A DNA stretch of 64,000 nt from Mycobacterium triplex (GTDB taxonomy: Bacteria; Actinomycetota; Actinomycetes; Mycobacteriales; Mycobacteriaceae): positions 1,813,191-1,877,190 of the forward strand of contig NZ_HG964446.1 of assembly GCF_000689255.1 (NCBI RefSeq). Reading direction: 5' to 3'. The position numbers and the translations under genes are program-made. The notes below the pieces were generated by a model, which was not told the DNA's origin, made no database searches, and worked only from the letters and a program-made list of their open reading frames with translations. Positions within the stretch are counted from its first letter, which is position 1. The number at the start of each line of letters is the position of its first letter. Below, piece by piece: positions 47,303 to 55,664 of the stretch.

Positions 47303-48373
47303 GTGCCCAAGGGTAGTTTGCGACGGCTGCGGGGTCTCGACGAGAGACTGACCACCCAGCCCGGTCACCTGCTGGTCGGCGTGCTGCGTATCCCCGAAGA
47401 CCACGGCAGCCCGGCGCGCGTCATCACCCGGCGGCTGGTCATCGCGCTGCTGGTGCTGTTCGGGGCCGCCCTCGTCGTCTACCTGGACCGCGATGGCTAC
47501 CGCGACATCCGCGGCGGGCAGCTGACGTTCTTGGACTGCCTGTATTTCTCGGCGGTCTCGCTGTCGACGACCGGCTACGGCGACATCACGCCGATCACCG
47601 ACACCGCGCGCCTGATCAACACCGTCGTCTTCACCCCGCTGCGGATCGCGTTCCTGGTCGTGTTGGTCGGAACCACGCTCGAAGTGCTTTCCGAGCGGTC
47701 CCGCCAGGGGTGGAAAATTCAGCGTTGGAGGAACAGAGTGCGTAACCACACCATCGTGATCGGGTACGGCACCAAGGGCAAACGCGCCGTGGCCGCCCGG
47801 GTCAGCGACGAAGCCGCCCAGGGCGAGATCGTCGTCGTCGACACTGATCGCGGCGCCCTCGAGCACGCCACCACCGCGGGTCTGGTCACCGTGCACGGCG
47901 ACGCCACCAAATCCGACGTGCTGCGGTTGGCCGGCGCGCAGCACGCGTCGTCGATCATCGTGGCCACCAACCGGGACGACACCGCCGTGCTGGTGACCCT
48001 GACCGCGCGAGAGATCGCGCCCAAGGCCAAGATCGTGGCCGCGATCCGGGAAGCCGAGAACTCGCACCTGTTGCAGCAATCCGGCGCCGACTCGGTGGTG
48101 GTCTCCTCGGAGACCGCGGGCCGGCTGCTCGGCCTGGCCACCACCACACCCAGCGTCGTGGAGATGATCGAAGACCTGCTGACCCCCGACGCCGGGCTGG
48201 CTATCGCCGAACGCGAAGTGGAGGCCAGCGAAGTCGGCGGATCGCCGCGGCACCTGCGCGACATCGTGCTGGGCGTGGTGCGCGACGGACATCTGCTTCG
48301 CATCGGCGCACCCGAAGTGGACGCCATCGAGGCCACCGACCGGCTGCTCTACATCAAAAACGCGGGGCATTAG
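47303..48373 (+). CDS. Potassium channel-like protein with TrkA-N (RCK) domain
   Basis: The 356-aa product has two transmembrane helices flanking a pore with SLSTTGYGDITPITD (selectivity filter at 89-94) and then a Rossmann RCK domain (IVIGYGTKGKRAVAARVSDE) and a C-terminal RCK-like part. It resembles MthK-type channels. It starts at a GTG with no strong ribosome site. Matches Rv3200c, and nudC follows after 48 bases. Confidence 0.92.
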   Translation: MPKGSLRRLRGLDERLTTQPGHLLVGVLRIPEDHGSPARVITRRLVIALLVLFGAALVVYLDRDGYRDIRGGQLTFLDCLYFSAVSLSTTGYGDITPITDTARLINTVVFTPLRIAFLVVLVGTTLEVLSERSRQGWKIQRWRNRVRNHTIVIGYGTKGKRAVAARVSDEAAQGEIVVVDTDRGALEHATTAGLVTVHGDATKSDVLRLAGAQHASSIIVATNRDDTAVLVTLTAREIAPKAKIVAAIREAENSHLLQQSGADSVVVSSETAGRLLGLATTTPSVVEMIEDLLTPDAGLAIAEREVEASEVGGSPRHLRDIVLGVVRDGHLLRIGAPEVDAIEATDRLLYIKNAGH

Positions 48374-48421
48374 TGGCGATCACCAGCGCGGGTGCCGCGG
48401 GTCGGCACCGGGAGGCATAGC

Positions 48422-49345
48422 GTGGACTTTCAGCTGAGCAGTGTTCCGTTGCTCTCGCGCGTCGGCGCCGATCGGGCCGACCAACTGCGCACCGACGTCG
48501 AGGCGGCCACCGTCGGCTGGGCGGATGCGGCGCTGCTGCGGGTGGATTCGCGCAACCAGGTGCTGGTTGCCAACGGCCGGGTGGTGCTCGGCACCGCGGC
48601 CGAACTGGGCGAAAAGCCGCCTCACGACGCGGTTTTCCTCGGCCGCATCGAAAACGACCAGCACGTCTGGGCCATCCGGGGCGCGCTGAAAGCACCCGAG
48701 GACCCGGACGTCCAAACCGAAGTGTTGAACCTGCGCAGCCTCGGCCCGATCTTCGACGACACCAGCAGCCAACTGGTGTCGTCGGCCGTCGCGCTGCTGA
48801 ATTGGCATGACAGCGCGCGATTCAGCGCGGTGGACGGCTCCCCGACGAAACCGGCCCGGGCGGGCTGGTCACGAGTCAACCCGGTCACCGGGCACGAGGA
48901 GTTTCCGCGCATCGACCCGGCGGTCATCTGTCTGGTGCACGACGGCGGCGACCGCGCGGTGCTGGCCCGCCAGGCGGTGTGGCCCGAGCGGATGTTCTCG
49001 CTGCTGGCCGGATTCGTCGAAGCCGGAGAGTCTTTCGAAGTTTGCGTGGCCCGCGAGATCCGGGAGGAAATCGGCCTGAACGTGACCGATGTCCGCTACC
49101 TGGGCAGCCAGCCGTGGCCGTTTCCGCGGTCGCTGATGGTCGGCTTCCACGCGGTGGGCGACCCCGACGAGGAGTTCTCGTTCAACGACGGCGAGATCGC
49201 CGAGGCGGCCTGGTTCACTCGCGACGAGGTGCGCGCGGCGCTTGCCGCCGGCGACTGGAGCAGTTCGTCGGAGTCGAAACTGCTTCTGCCCGGGTCGATT
49301 TCGATCGCGCGGGTGATCATCGAATCCTGGGCCGAGCGCGACTGA
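48422..49345 (+). CDS. nudC: NADH pyrophosphatase NudC
   Basis: The 307-aa product carries the Nudix box GFVEAGESFEVCVAREIREEIG-like (GFVEAGESFEVCVAREIREE) and the NudC motif SQPWPFPRSLM. It cleaves NAD(H) and deNADs RNA. The E. coli zinc-ribbon cysteines between the two domains are absent, where the sequence reads WSRVNPVTGHEEFPRIDP. The GTG at 48422 is preceded by GGGAGG. Matches Rv3199c. Confidence 0.95.
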   Translation: MDFQLSSVPLLSRVGADRADQLRTDVEAATVGWADAALLRVDSRNQVLVANGRVVLGTAAELGEKPPHDAVFLGRIENDQHVWAIRGALKAPEDPDVQTEVLNLRSLGPIFDDTSSQLVSSAVALLNWHDSARFSAVDGSPTKPARAGWSRVNPVTGHEEFPRIDPAVICLVHDGGDRAVLARQAVWPERMFSLLAGFVEAGESFEVCVAREIREEIGLNVTDVRYLGSQPWPFPRSLMVGFHAVGDPDEEFSFNDGEIAEAAWFTRDEVRAALAAGDWSSSSESKLLLPGSISIARVIIESWAERD

Positions 49346-49349
49346 GGCG

Positions 49350-50012
49350 TCAGCTGATGCGATCGGTGATGATCTGCAGGATCGAGCTCGCGACCTGATC
49401 CGCGGATTCGAGCCCCACCACGCCGACGGACGCCAGCACCGCGTTCTCGGTGCGGTACAGATGGCACCACTGGTGGGCGCTGATCCGCAGCGTCGACGGA
49501 TCCGGTCGGTCGAGGGTGAAGCTGTAGTTGGGGTCGTGCAGGTCCATACACGCGTGCAGCGACGATTCCAACTGATGGAATGCGCCCTGTGCCGCGGCGG
49601 GATTCGCATACCGTCCCACCGCCTGGGTCACCCCGTTGACCATGGCCCGGCCCATCGGCTGGATGTCGTCGGTGACCCCGTGGTAACCCGCGCTGCGAAA
49701 CTCCGTCCAGCTGTTGCCGAAGGTGAGCTCGTTGTGTCCCACCACCCGACACGGTCCGGGAGCACTGGCGTCCGACGGCGCCGGCTTTTTCAGGTCCGCC
49801 TCGGCGCGGTCGAGATCGTCGGCTTTGGCGATGCGCCGGACATCATCGAGGCCGACGATCATGTCGTCGACGTGGGTGGCGGGGGTGTGCGGCTTGGCCG
49901 GCGTGCTCGAATGCGAGCAACCCGGCAGCAGCATCACTGCCCCGCACGCGATTGCGGCCGGCCAGAATTTGCGAACTGGGCTGGTTTGTCGCGAACGCAA
50001 ATTCGACGCCAT
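49350..50012 (-). CDS. Lipoprotein with PknH sensor-like domain
   Basis: The 220-aa product has a signal peptide ending in lipobox LLPGC with lipidated Cys32, then a domain like the extracellular sensor of PknH: DDVRRIAKADDLDR, GNSWTEFRSAGYHGVTDD, AHQWCHLYRTENAVLASVGV. Four mature cysteines after the lipidated one fit two disulfides. Mycobacteria have many such lipoproteins. I do not recall one in this place in M. tuberculosis. Convergent with nudC, 4 bases apart. Confidence 0.85.
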   Translation of the reverse strand: MASNLRSRQTSPVRKFWPAAIACGAVMLLPGCSHSSTPAKPHTPATHVDDMIVGLDDVRRIAKADDLDRAEADLKKPAPSDASAPGPCRVVGHNELTFGNSWTEFRSAGYHGVTDDIQPMGRAMVNGVTQAVGRYANPAAAQGAFHQLESSLHACMDLHDPNYSFTLDRPDPSTLRISAHQWCHLYRTENAVLASVGVVGLESADQVASSILQIITDRIS

Positions 50013-50067
50013 GGTTCGTATCGTAAGGCGCTGGCGACGTCTTGTTCAGCTCCGAGCTTGCCGCGGT

Positions 50068-50322
50068 TCAGCCGGCTACCTCAGCCAGCTTCGCTTTCAC
50101 CTCGGCCGCGCTCGGGTTGGTCAGCGTCGACCCGTCGGCAAACTTCACCGTCGGCACGGTGCGGTTGCCGCCATTCACCGAACCAACGAATTCCGCGGCC
50201 GCCGAGTCGTGTTCGATGTCGACGGTCTCGTAGGGGATTCCGTTGGACTTGAGCACGGTCATGAGCCGATGGCAGTAGCCACACCATGACGTCGTGTAAA
50301 CGGTAATCGGAGCGTTGCTCAT
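50068..50322 (-). CDS. mrx1: Mycoredoxin-1 (glutaredoxin-like)
   Basis: The 84-aa product has the glutaredoxin fold with YTTSWCGYCHRLMTVL (Cys14 and Cys17), cis-Pro in RTVPTVKFADG and a GSTLTNPSAAEVKAKL end. It reduces mycothiol-mixed disulfides. The ATG at 50322 gives the size known for Rv3198A; a longer frame runs antisense to uvrD2. A SigH-like promoter lies just before the start. Confidence 0.95.
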   Translation of the reverse strand: MSNAPITVYTTSWCGYCHRLMTVLKSNGIPYETVDIEHDSAAAEFVGSVNGGNRTVPTVKFADGSTLTNPSAAEVKAKLAEVAG

Positions 50323-50328
50323 AACCCG

Positions 50329-50356
50329 ATAACGTAGCCCGGCGACGATGCGTTCC
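50329..50356 (-). promoter_or_regulatory. Candidate SigH-like, leaderless promoter of mrx1
   Basis: On the minus strand GGAACGC (50356-50350) and CGTTAT (50334-50329) are 15 bases apart. The last T lies 6 bases before the ATG at 50322, giving a leaderless start. GGAAC fits SigH; the next base is G rather than A. Confidence 0.35.
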
Positions 50357-50440
50357 GCGCAGCGGGCGCGCAGGACCGACGCGCGGGCCGGCGTGGCGAA
50401 ACACCCGGTTTTGTCGGCGACCGCTGCCAAGATGGACGGC

Positions 50441-52537
50441 ATGCCGATGGTCGCCGACGCACTGACCGCCGGACTGGACGACGAACAGCGCGAGGCCGTG
50501 CTGGCGCCGCGCGGACCGGTCTGCGTGCTCGCGGGCGCCGGAACAGGCAAGACCCGCACCATCACGCACCGCATCGCCCAGCTCGTGGCGGGCGGCCATG
50601 TCGCCGCCCGGCAGGTGCTGGCGGTGACGTTCACCCAGCGCGCGGCGGGTGAGATGCGCTCGCGACTGCGGACGCTGGACGCCAACGCACAGATAGGATC
50701 GGGCGTCGGCGCCGTGCAGGCCCTGACCTTTCACTCGGCCGCGCATCGCCAGCTGCGATATTTCTGGCCGCGGGTGGTCGGCGACACCGGCTGGCAGCTG
50801 CTCGACACCAAGTTCGCCGTCGTGGCCCGGGCGGCCAGCCGGCTGCGGCTCAACGTCAGCACCGACGACGTGCGCGATTTGGCCGGCGAGATCGAGTGGG
50901 CCAAGGCCTCGCTGATCGGCCCGGAGGCCTACCCGAGCGAGGTCGCCGCCGCCGGTCGTGACATCCCCCTGGACGCCAAGAAGGTCGCCGACGTCTACGC
51001 CGCCTACGAGGCCCTCAAGGTGCGCGACGAGGCCGTGACGCTGCTCGACTTCGACGACCTGCTGCTGCACACCGCGGCCGCGATCGAGAACGACGCCGCG
51101 GTCGCCGAGGAGTTCCGCGACCGCTACCGCTGCTTCGTCGTCGACGAGTACCAGGACGTCACCCCGCTGCAGCAGCGGGTGCTGTCGGCGTGGCTGGGCG
51201 ACCGCGACGACCTGACGGTCGTCGGTGACGCCAACCAGACCATCTACTCGTTCACCGGCGCCTCACCGAAGTTCCTGCTCGACTTCTCGCGGCAGTTTCC
51301 GGACGCCACGGTGGTGCGGCTGGAGCGCGACTACCGCTCCACCCCGCAGGTGGTTTCGCTGGCCAACCAGGTGATCGCCGCGGCCCGCGGCCGGGTGGCC
51401 GGCAGCAAGCTGCAGCTGTCCGGCCAGCGCCCGCCGGGTCCGGTGCCGACGTTCCACGAACATCCCGACGAAACCGTCGAGGCGGCGGCGGTCGCGAAGG
51501 CGATCGCGGGGCTGATCGAATCCGGCACGGCGCCATCCGAAATCGCGGTGCTCTACCGCGTCAACGCCCAGTCCGAAATCTACGAGGAAGCCTTGACCGA
51601 GGCCGGCATCGCCTACCAGGTGCGCGGCGGCGAGGGCTTCTTCAACCGCCAGGAGATCAAGCAGGCGATGGTGGCCCTGCACCGCGCCGCCGAACGAGGC
51701 GTCGAGGGCCCGCTGCCCGAGGTCGTCCGCGCGGTGCTGGAACCACTGGGCCTGACGGCCTCCGAACCCGTCGGCACCCGGGCCCGCGAGCGCTGGGAGG
51801 CGCTGAGCGCGTTGGCCGAATTGGTCGACGACGAGGTGGCGCAGCGCCCGCAGCTGGAACTGCCGGGCCTGATGGCCGAGCTGCGGATCCGGGCCGACGC
51901 GCGGCATCCTCCGGTCGTGCAGGGCGTCACCCTGGCGTCGTTGCACGCCGCCAAGGGCCTGGAATGGGATGCGGTGTTCCTGGTCGGACTGGCCGACGGC
52001 ACTTTGCCCATCTCGCACGCGTTGGCCCACGGCGCGGAGAGCGAGCCCGTCGAGGAAGAGCGTCGCCTGCTCTACGTCGGAATCACCAGGGCCCGAGTGC
52101 ATTTGGCGCTGAGCTGGGCGCTGTCGCGCAGCCCGGGCGGTCGGCAGACCCGCAAGCCGTCGCGGTTTCTCAACGGCATTGCGCCACAGACGCGTGCCGA
52201 CCCGGCGCCGGGGAAATCCCGGCGCAAGCAGGGCGCGTCGCGGTGCCGGATCTGCAACAACAACCTGACCACCCCGGCGGCCGTCATGCTGCGGCGCTGC
52301 GAGACGTGCTCCGCCGACATCGACGAGGCCTTATTGCTGCGGCTCAAGGAGTGGCGATTGGACGTCGCCAAGGAGCAGAAGGTGCCCGCGTATGTCGTCT
52401 TCACCGACAACACGCTGATCGCGATTGCCGAGTTGCTGCCCGGCGACGAAGCGGCCCTGATCGCCATCCCCGGTATCGGTGCACGCAAACTCGAGCAGTA
52501 TGGGCCCGACGTCTTGGAAATGGTCCGCCGCCGCTGA
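50441..52537 (+). CDS. uvrD2: ATP-dependent DNA helicase UvrD2
   Basis: The 698-aa product has an UvrD helicase core: [20 protein letters not shown] (residues 28-47), [49 protein letters not shown] and [13 protein letters not shown], then a Cys-rich tetracysteine element (CRICNN and CETC) and a C-terminal HRDC domain with [14 protein letters not shown]. The start at 50441 is nearest in length to Rv3198c; an ATG three codons earlier is in frame. Essential in M. tuberculosis as I recall. Confidence 0.95.
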   Translation: MPMVADALTAGLDDEQREAVLAPRGPVCVLAGAGTGKTRTITHRIAQLVAGGHVAARQVLAVTFTQRAAGEMRSRLRTLDANAQIGSGVGAVQALTFHSAAHRQLRYFWPRVVGDTGWQLLDTKFAVVARAASRLRLNVSTDDVRDLAGEIEWAKASLIGPEAYPSEVAAAGRDIPLDAKKVADVYAAYEALKVRDEAVTLLDFDDLLLHTAAAIENDAAVAEEFRDRYRCFVVDEYQDVTPLQQRVLSAWLGDRDDLTVVGDANQTIYSFTGASPKFLLDFSRQFPDATVVRLERDYRSTPQVVSLANQVIAAARGRVAGSKLQLSGQRPPGPVPTFHEHPDETVEAAAVAKAIAGLIESGTAPSEIAVLYRVNAQSEIYEEALTEAGIAYQVRGGEGFFNRQEIKQAMVALHRAAERGVEGPLPEVVRAVLEPLGLTASEPVGTRARERWEALSALAELVDDEVAQRPQLELPGLMAELRIRADARHPPVVQGVTLASLHAAKGLEWDAVFLVGLADGTLPISHALAHGAESEPVEEERRLLYVGITRARVHLALSWALSRSPGGRQTRKPSRFLNGIAPQTRADPAPGKSRRKQGASRCRICNNNLTTPAAVMLRRCETCSADIDEALLLRLKEWRLDVAKEQKVPAYVVFTDNTLIAIAELLPGDEAALIAIPGIGARKLEQYGPDVLEMVRRR

Positions 52538-52554
52538 CGGCAAACGCCCAGGTC

Positions 52555-52587
52555 AGAAAATCGGTTGTCAGCGCCGTGGGCTATTAT
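52555..52587 (+). promoter_or_regulatory. Candidate whiB7 promoter with AT-rich WhiB7 box
   Basis: AGAAAAT at 52555-52561 is AT-rich and directly precedes CGGTTGTCA, a -35-like element; TATTAT at 52582-52587 is the -10-like element. WhiB7 autoactivates through an AT-rich box just upstream of -35. The exact start needs mapping, since the spacing is short. Confidence 0.4.
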
Positions 52588-52639
52588 CTAGTCTCGAAGT
52601 CGCATTTTCGCTGTCTGATGCCCGGAGGAGGTGGCCGCG

Positions 52640-52792
52640 ATGATCAACGACACGTTCGAGGTAACCGTGGCCGGCGCGGTGCTGTCCGCGTGGACCTCCC
52701 ACGCCGCCCACGCCGCCGCTACGCCGGCGGCTGCGCCTAAGCATCGCGCCGCCGCCGCGACGGACGCGTCCGTGGATTGGGGTCTTACCTAG
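52640..52792 (+). CDS. Upstream leader peptide ORF of whiB7
   Basis: A 50-aa frame (MINDTFEVTVAGAVLSAWTS and Ala/His-rich sequence ending VDWGLT) with a GGAGGAGG Shine-Dalgarno precedes the terminator. Slow translation under antibiotic stress is thought to prevent terminator formation and switch on whiB7. The product is probably not functional itself. Confidence 0.75.
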   Translation: MINDTFEVTVAGAVLSAWTSHAAHAAATPAAAPKHRAAAATDASVDWGLT

Positions 52793-52808
52793 CCCCGTTC
52801 ACACCAGA

Positions 52809-52852
52809 TGGCCACGGACCCGAAGTCACCAGGATCCGTGGCCAAATTTTTT
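52809..52852 (+). terminator. Intrinsic attenuator in the whiB7 leader
   Basis: A 13-bp stem with one mismatch (TGGCCACGGACCC and GGATCCGTGGCCA) and a 10-base loop is followed by AATTTTTT. It is 17 bases after the leader peptide stop and 82 bases before whiB7, so it ends the leader by default. The rest of 52538-52934 holds leader sequence only. Confidence 0.85.
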
Positions 52853-52934
52853 GGGGCCGAAGATTTTCGAAGCCCGCAACCTGGTCCGGATCACCGAAAA
52901 AAGGACACCCGACCAGGAAGCAGGTGAGCAGGAC

Positions 52935-53204
52935 ATGTCGGCACAGACAGTCCCCAGACAGCCCACGCCGGTGTTGCCATGTCACGCCGGCGATCCCGAC
53001 CTATGGTTTGCCGAGACCCCGGCCGACCTGGAGCGCGCCAAGACGCTCTGCACGGACTGCCCGGTCCGGCGCAAGTGCCTGGCCGCGGCGCTGGACCGGG
53101 CCGAACCGTGGGGAGTGTGGGGCGGCGAGATTTTCGAGCGGGGCGCGGTGGTGAGCTACAAACGTCCGCGCGGACGCCCCCGCAAGGGCGCGGCCGCGGC
53201 CTAG
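52935..53204 (+). CDS. whiB7: Transcriptional activator WhiB7
   Basis: The 89-aa product has the cluster cysteines Cys16, Cys39, Cys42 and Cys48, the EPWGVWGGE turn (57-65) and the AT-hook RGRPRK at 79-84, which is specific to WhiB7. It activates intrinsic antibiotic resistance genes. The ATG at 52935 (MSAQTVPRQP) is preferred to a longer form through the terminator. Its stop overlaps the convergent ABC1 kinase stop by 4 bases. Confidence 0.96.
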   Translation: MSAQTVPRQPTPVLPCHAGDPDLWFAETPADLERAKTLCTDCPVRRKCLAAALDRAEPWGVWGGEIFERGAVVSYKRPRGRPRKGAAAA

Positions 53205-54544
53205 ACGGCCGCGACGTCGGGGTCGGCGAACCCGGGAACCAGTTCTTCGGTCAGCGCCTTGATCGGCACGTGCGCATCCAGCTGGCACAGGATCGCCGCC
53301 ACCGACATGATCACCCGCATCGGGATCACGAGTTTGGGCGGTAGATCCATCTGCCGGGCCGTCCGGATCTGCGACACCGACCGGTCGATCTCGACGGCCG
53401 ACATCTTCTGCAGCCACTTGCGGGTGTAGTGGAAGACCTCCACCTCGACCGGTTCGACGTACTGGCGCAGCATGTCGTCGATGTCGCGCACCGACACCTG
53501 CTGGCCTTTCTGGATGAAGCCGGCCTTCTCCATCGTCGGCAACAGCAGGTCGTAGTTCTTGTCGCGGGCCAACCGGATGGTCATCCCGAGTTCGATCGGA
53601 AAGCCACCGGGCATGGGCGCGACGGCGCCGAAGTCGATGACGGCCATCCGGCCGTCGGCCAACAGCATGAAGTTTCCCGGGTGCGCATCGCCGTGCAGCA
53701 TTTGCAGCCGGCGCGGTGCGTCGAAGGTGAGCTCGAGCAGCCGGGTGCCGATCAGATCGCGCTGCTCGACGGTGCCGTGGCGGATGATCTCGGCCATCGG
53801 CACACCCTGGATCCACTCCTGGACCACGACCTTGGGCGCGCTGGCCACCACGCGCGGCACCGCGAAGTGCGGATGATCGCGATAGGCCTTGGCGAACGCG
53901 CGCTGGTTGTCGGCCTCCAGCCGATAGTCGAGTTCCATCTCGGTGCGTTCGATCAACTCGTCGACCACGCCCTGGACGTCGGCGCCCGGCGCGAGCTGCT
54001 TGGCCACCCCGACCATCCGCTGCATCGTCTTGAGGTCGGCGCGCAGGGCCTCGTCGGCACCCGGGTATTGGATCTTGACGGCCACGTCGCGGCCATCGGA
54101 CCACACCGCCTTGTGCACCTGGCCGATGCTGGCCGAGGCCACCGGGGTGTCGTCGAATGAGCTGAACCGGTCCCGCCACTTGGTTCCCAGCTGCGCGTCG
54201 AGCACCCGGTGCACCTTTTCGGCGGGCAGCGGCGGGGCGTCTTTCTGCAACTTCGTCAGCGCCTCGCGGTACGGCTCGCCGTACTCCTCGGGGATCGCGG
54301 CCTCCAGCACCGACAGGGCCTGGCCAACCTTCATCGCCCCGCCCTTGAGCTCGCCGAGCACCTGGAACAGTTGGTTGGCGGCCTTCTCCAGCAATTCGGC
54401 CTGGACTTCGTCCTTCGACTTGCCGGTCAGCCGCTTACCGAAGCCCAGTGCGGACCGCGCGGCAAAGCCGACCGGAATGCTGGCCAGCTTCGCGTTGCGT
54501 GCCGCCCGGCCCCGTTTGATCTCTGACACACACCCATCATCCAT
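53201..54544 (-). CDS. ABC1/UbiB-family atypical kinase (Rv3197-like)
   Basis: The 447-aa product has the UbiB-type nucleotide elements: KxGQ in GGAMKVGQALSVLEA, ASIGQVHKAVWSDG, VAVKIQYPGADEALRADL, LHGDAHPGNFMLLADGRMAV (catalytic loop) and IDFGAVAPMPGG (DFG-like). UbiB-family proteins act in isoprenoid-quinone and lipid handling and mostly hydrolyse ATP. Length equals Rv3197. Convergent with whiB7. Encoded 60 bases after the ThiF-like gene on the same strand. Confidence 0.93.
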   Translation of the reverse strand: MDDGCVSEIKRGRAARNAKLASIPVGFAARSALGFGKRLTGKSKDEVQAELLEKAANQLFQVLGELKGGAMKVGQALSVLEAAIPEEYGEPYREALTKLQKDAPPLPAEKVHRVLDAQLGTKWRDRFSSFDDTPVASASIGQVHKAVWSDGRDVAVKIQYPGADEALRADLKTMQRMVGVAKQLAPGADVQGVVDELIERTEMELDYRLEADNQRAFAKAYRDHPHFAVPRVVASAPKVVVQEWIQGVPMAEIIRHGTVEQRDLIGTRLLELTFDAPRRLQMLHGDAHPGNFMLLADGRMAVIDFGAVAPMPGGFPIELGMTIRLARDKNYDLLLPTMEKAGFIQKGQQVSVRDIDDMLRQYVEPVEVEVFHYTRKWLQKMSAVEIDRSVSQIRTARQMDLPPKLVIPMRVIMSVAAILCQLDAHVPIKALTEELVPGFADPDVAAV

Positions 54545-54604
54545 GACGACTCGTCCGGCCCGGGCTTGATCTAGGCAACAGTGCGGCCTCAGCGCGACCG
54601 ACGG

Positions 54605-55525
54605 TCACTGGGGTAAGGCGCGTTGGCAGGAACACAACGGATGCGTGGACCACTGCCGCGCGACGATGGCGCCGGCGTGCAGGTCGAATTCCAGAGTGGC
54701 ATTCAACGCCTGTGGCGGCCCGGGATCGGGCCCGGCATCGTGGCCGCGTACCGCGGCGATCACCCGGTTCACCTGGCTCAGCGCCAGCGCCGCCGTCGCC
54801 AGCAGCGTGGCCCGATCGGCTACGCCGACGGTGCCGCGCAGCTGGGCGGCGACCGCCGGCCACGCCGCGTCGCGATCGCTGCGGTGGAGGTCGGCGCAGC
54901 CCAGGCAGCTGGTCACGCCCGGGATGACCAGCGGTCCGACCAGCCCGATGCCGTCGCGCACCCGGACGGCAAGGTGCGCGACGCCCTGGCTGTGCAGGTC
55001 GCGCACCATGCGCGGGTCGGCGATCAGGTAGTCGGCCAGCACCACCAGATCCACGGCGGCACGTGACACCGCGGCGTGCGGCTGGCTGCTGTGTGCGATT
55101 CGCGCGCCCGAGCAGCGCAGCGACTCCATCAGCAGGTCCGACAGGGGGCCGCGGCCATGCACCCGGATCGAGGCCGCCCGACCGCCGGCCTGCCGGCATG
55201 CCGGGGTCACCACACCGGCGTTCACCAGCTGCGCGACGAGACGGGACAGGCCCTCTGGGTCGGCCAGGCCACGCTCGACCGCGTGACGCCGCAACTCGGC
55301 GAGCGGTAGGGGTGAGCGCATCGCACGCAACAACGCGGCCAGTGCGGCGGCGGCCAGGCCACGAGGCGGGCGGACCAGCACCGCGCGGCGGGGATCCCAG
55401 CCCACCTGCACAGCGCCGTCGGGGCGCAGCAGCACGGGCATCGCCGGGTCCAGCGCGTACATCGTGGGCCCCGGCATGATCCAGACTGTGCCACGGCCGG
55501 GGCGGCGCTTCGATCGGTCATCCAC
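54605..55525 (-). CDS. ThiF-like E1-fold protein (Rv3196-like)
   Basis: The 306-aa product has a helical N-terminal domain and a ThiF/E1-like part with a degenerate nucleotide motif (IRVHGRGPLSDLLMESLRC) and Cys pairs CLGCADLHRSDRD and CSC near the end, like the zinc site of E1-like enzymes and TOMM cyclodehydratase partners. The substrate protein is unknown and no precursor peptide gene is seen nearby. An in-frame ATG 16 codons later (MPGPTMYALD) is also possible. Confidence 0.82.
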   Translation of the reverse strand: MDDRSKRRPGRGTVWIMPGPTMYALDPAMPVLLRPDGAVQVGWDPRRAVLVRPPRGLAAAALAALLRAMRSPLPLAELRRHAVERGLADPEGLSRLVAQLVNAGVVTPACRQAGGRAASIRVHGRGPLSDLLMESLRCSGARIAHSSQPHAAVSRAAVDLVVLADYLIADPRMVRDLHSQGVAHLAVRVRDGIGLVGPLVIPGVTSCLGCADLHRSDRDAAWPAVAAQLRGTVGVADRATLLATAALALSQVNRVIAAVRGHDAGPDPGPPQALNATLEFDLHAGAIVARQWSTHPLCSCQRALPQ

Positions 55526-55664
55526 AGCTCAGCGGGCGCCGGGGCGCGAGGGTTGTCTACCGAAACTCCTCCTGCGCTCGAAGAACGGAGCTGCGATAGT
55601 GATCGCGGGCTCTCGGCACCGTAGTGGACCACAGAATCAAACGGGACAGAGGTGAGGTCGGTTG

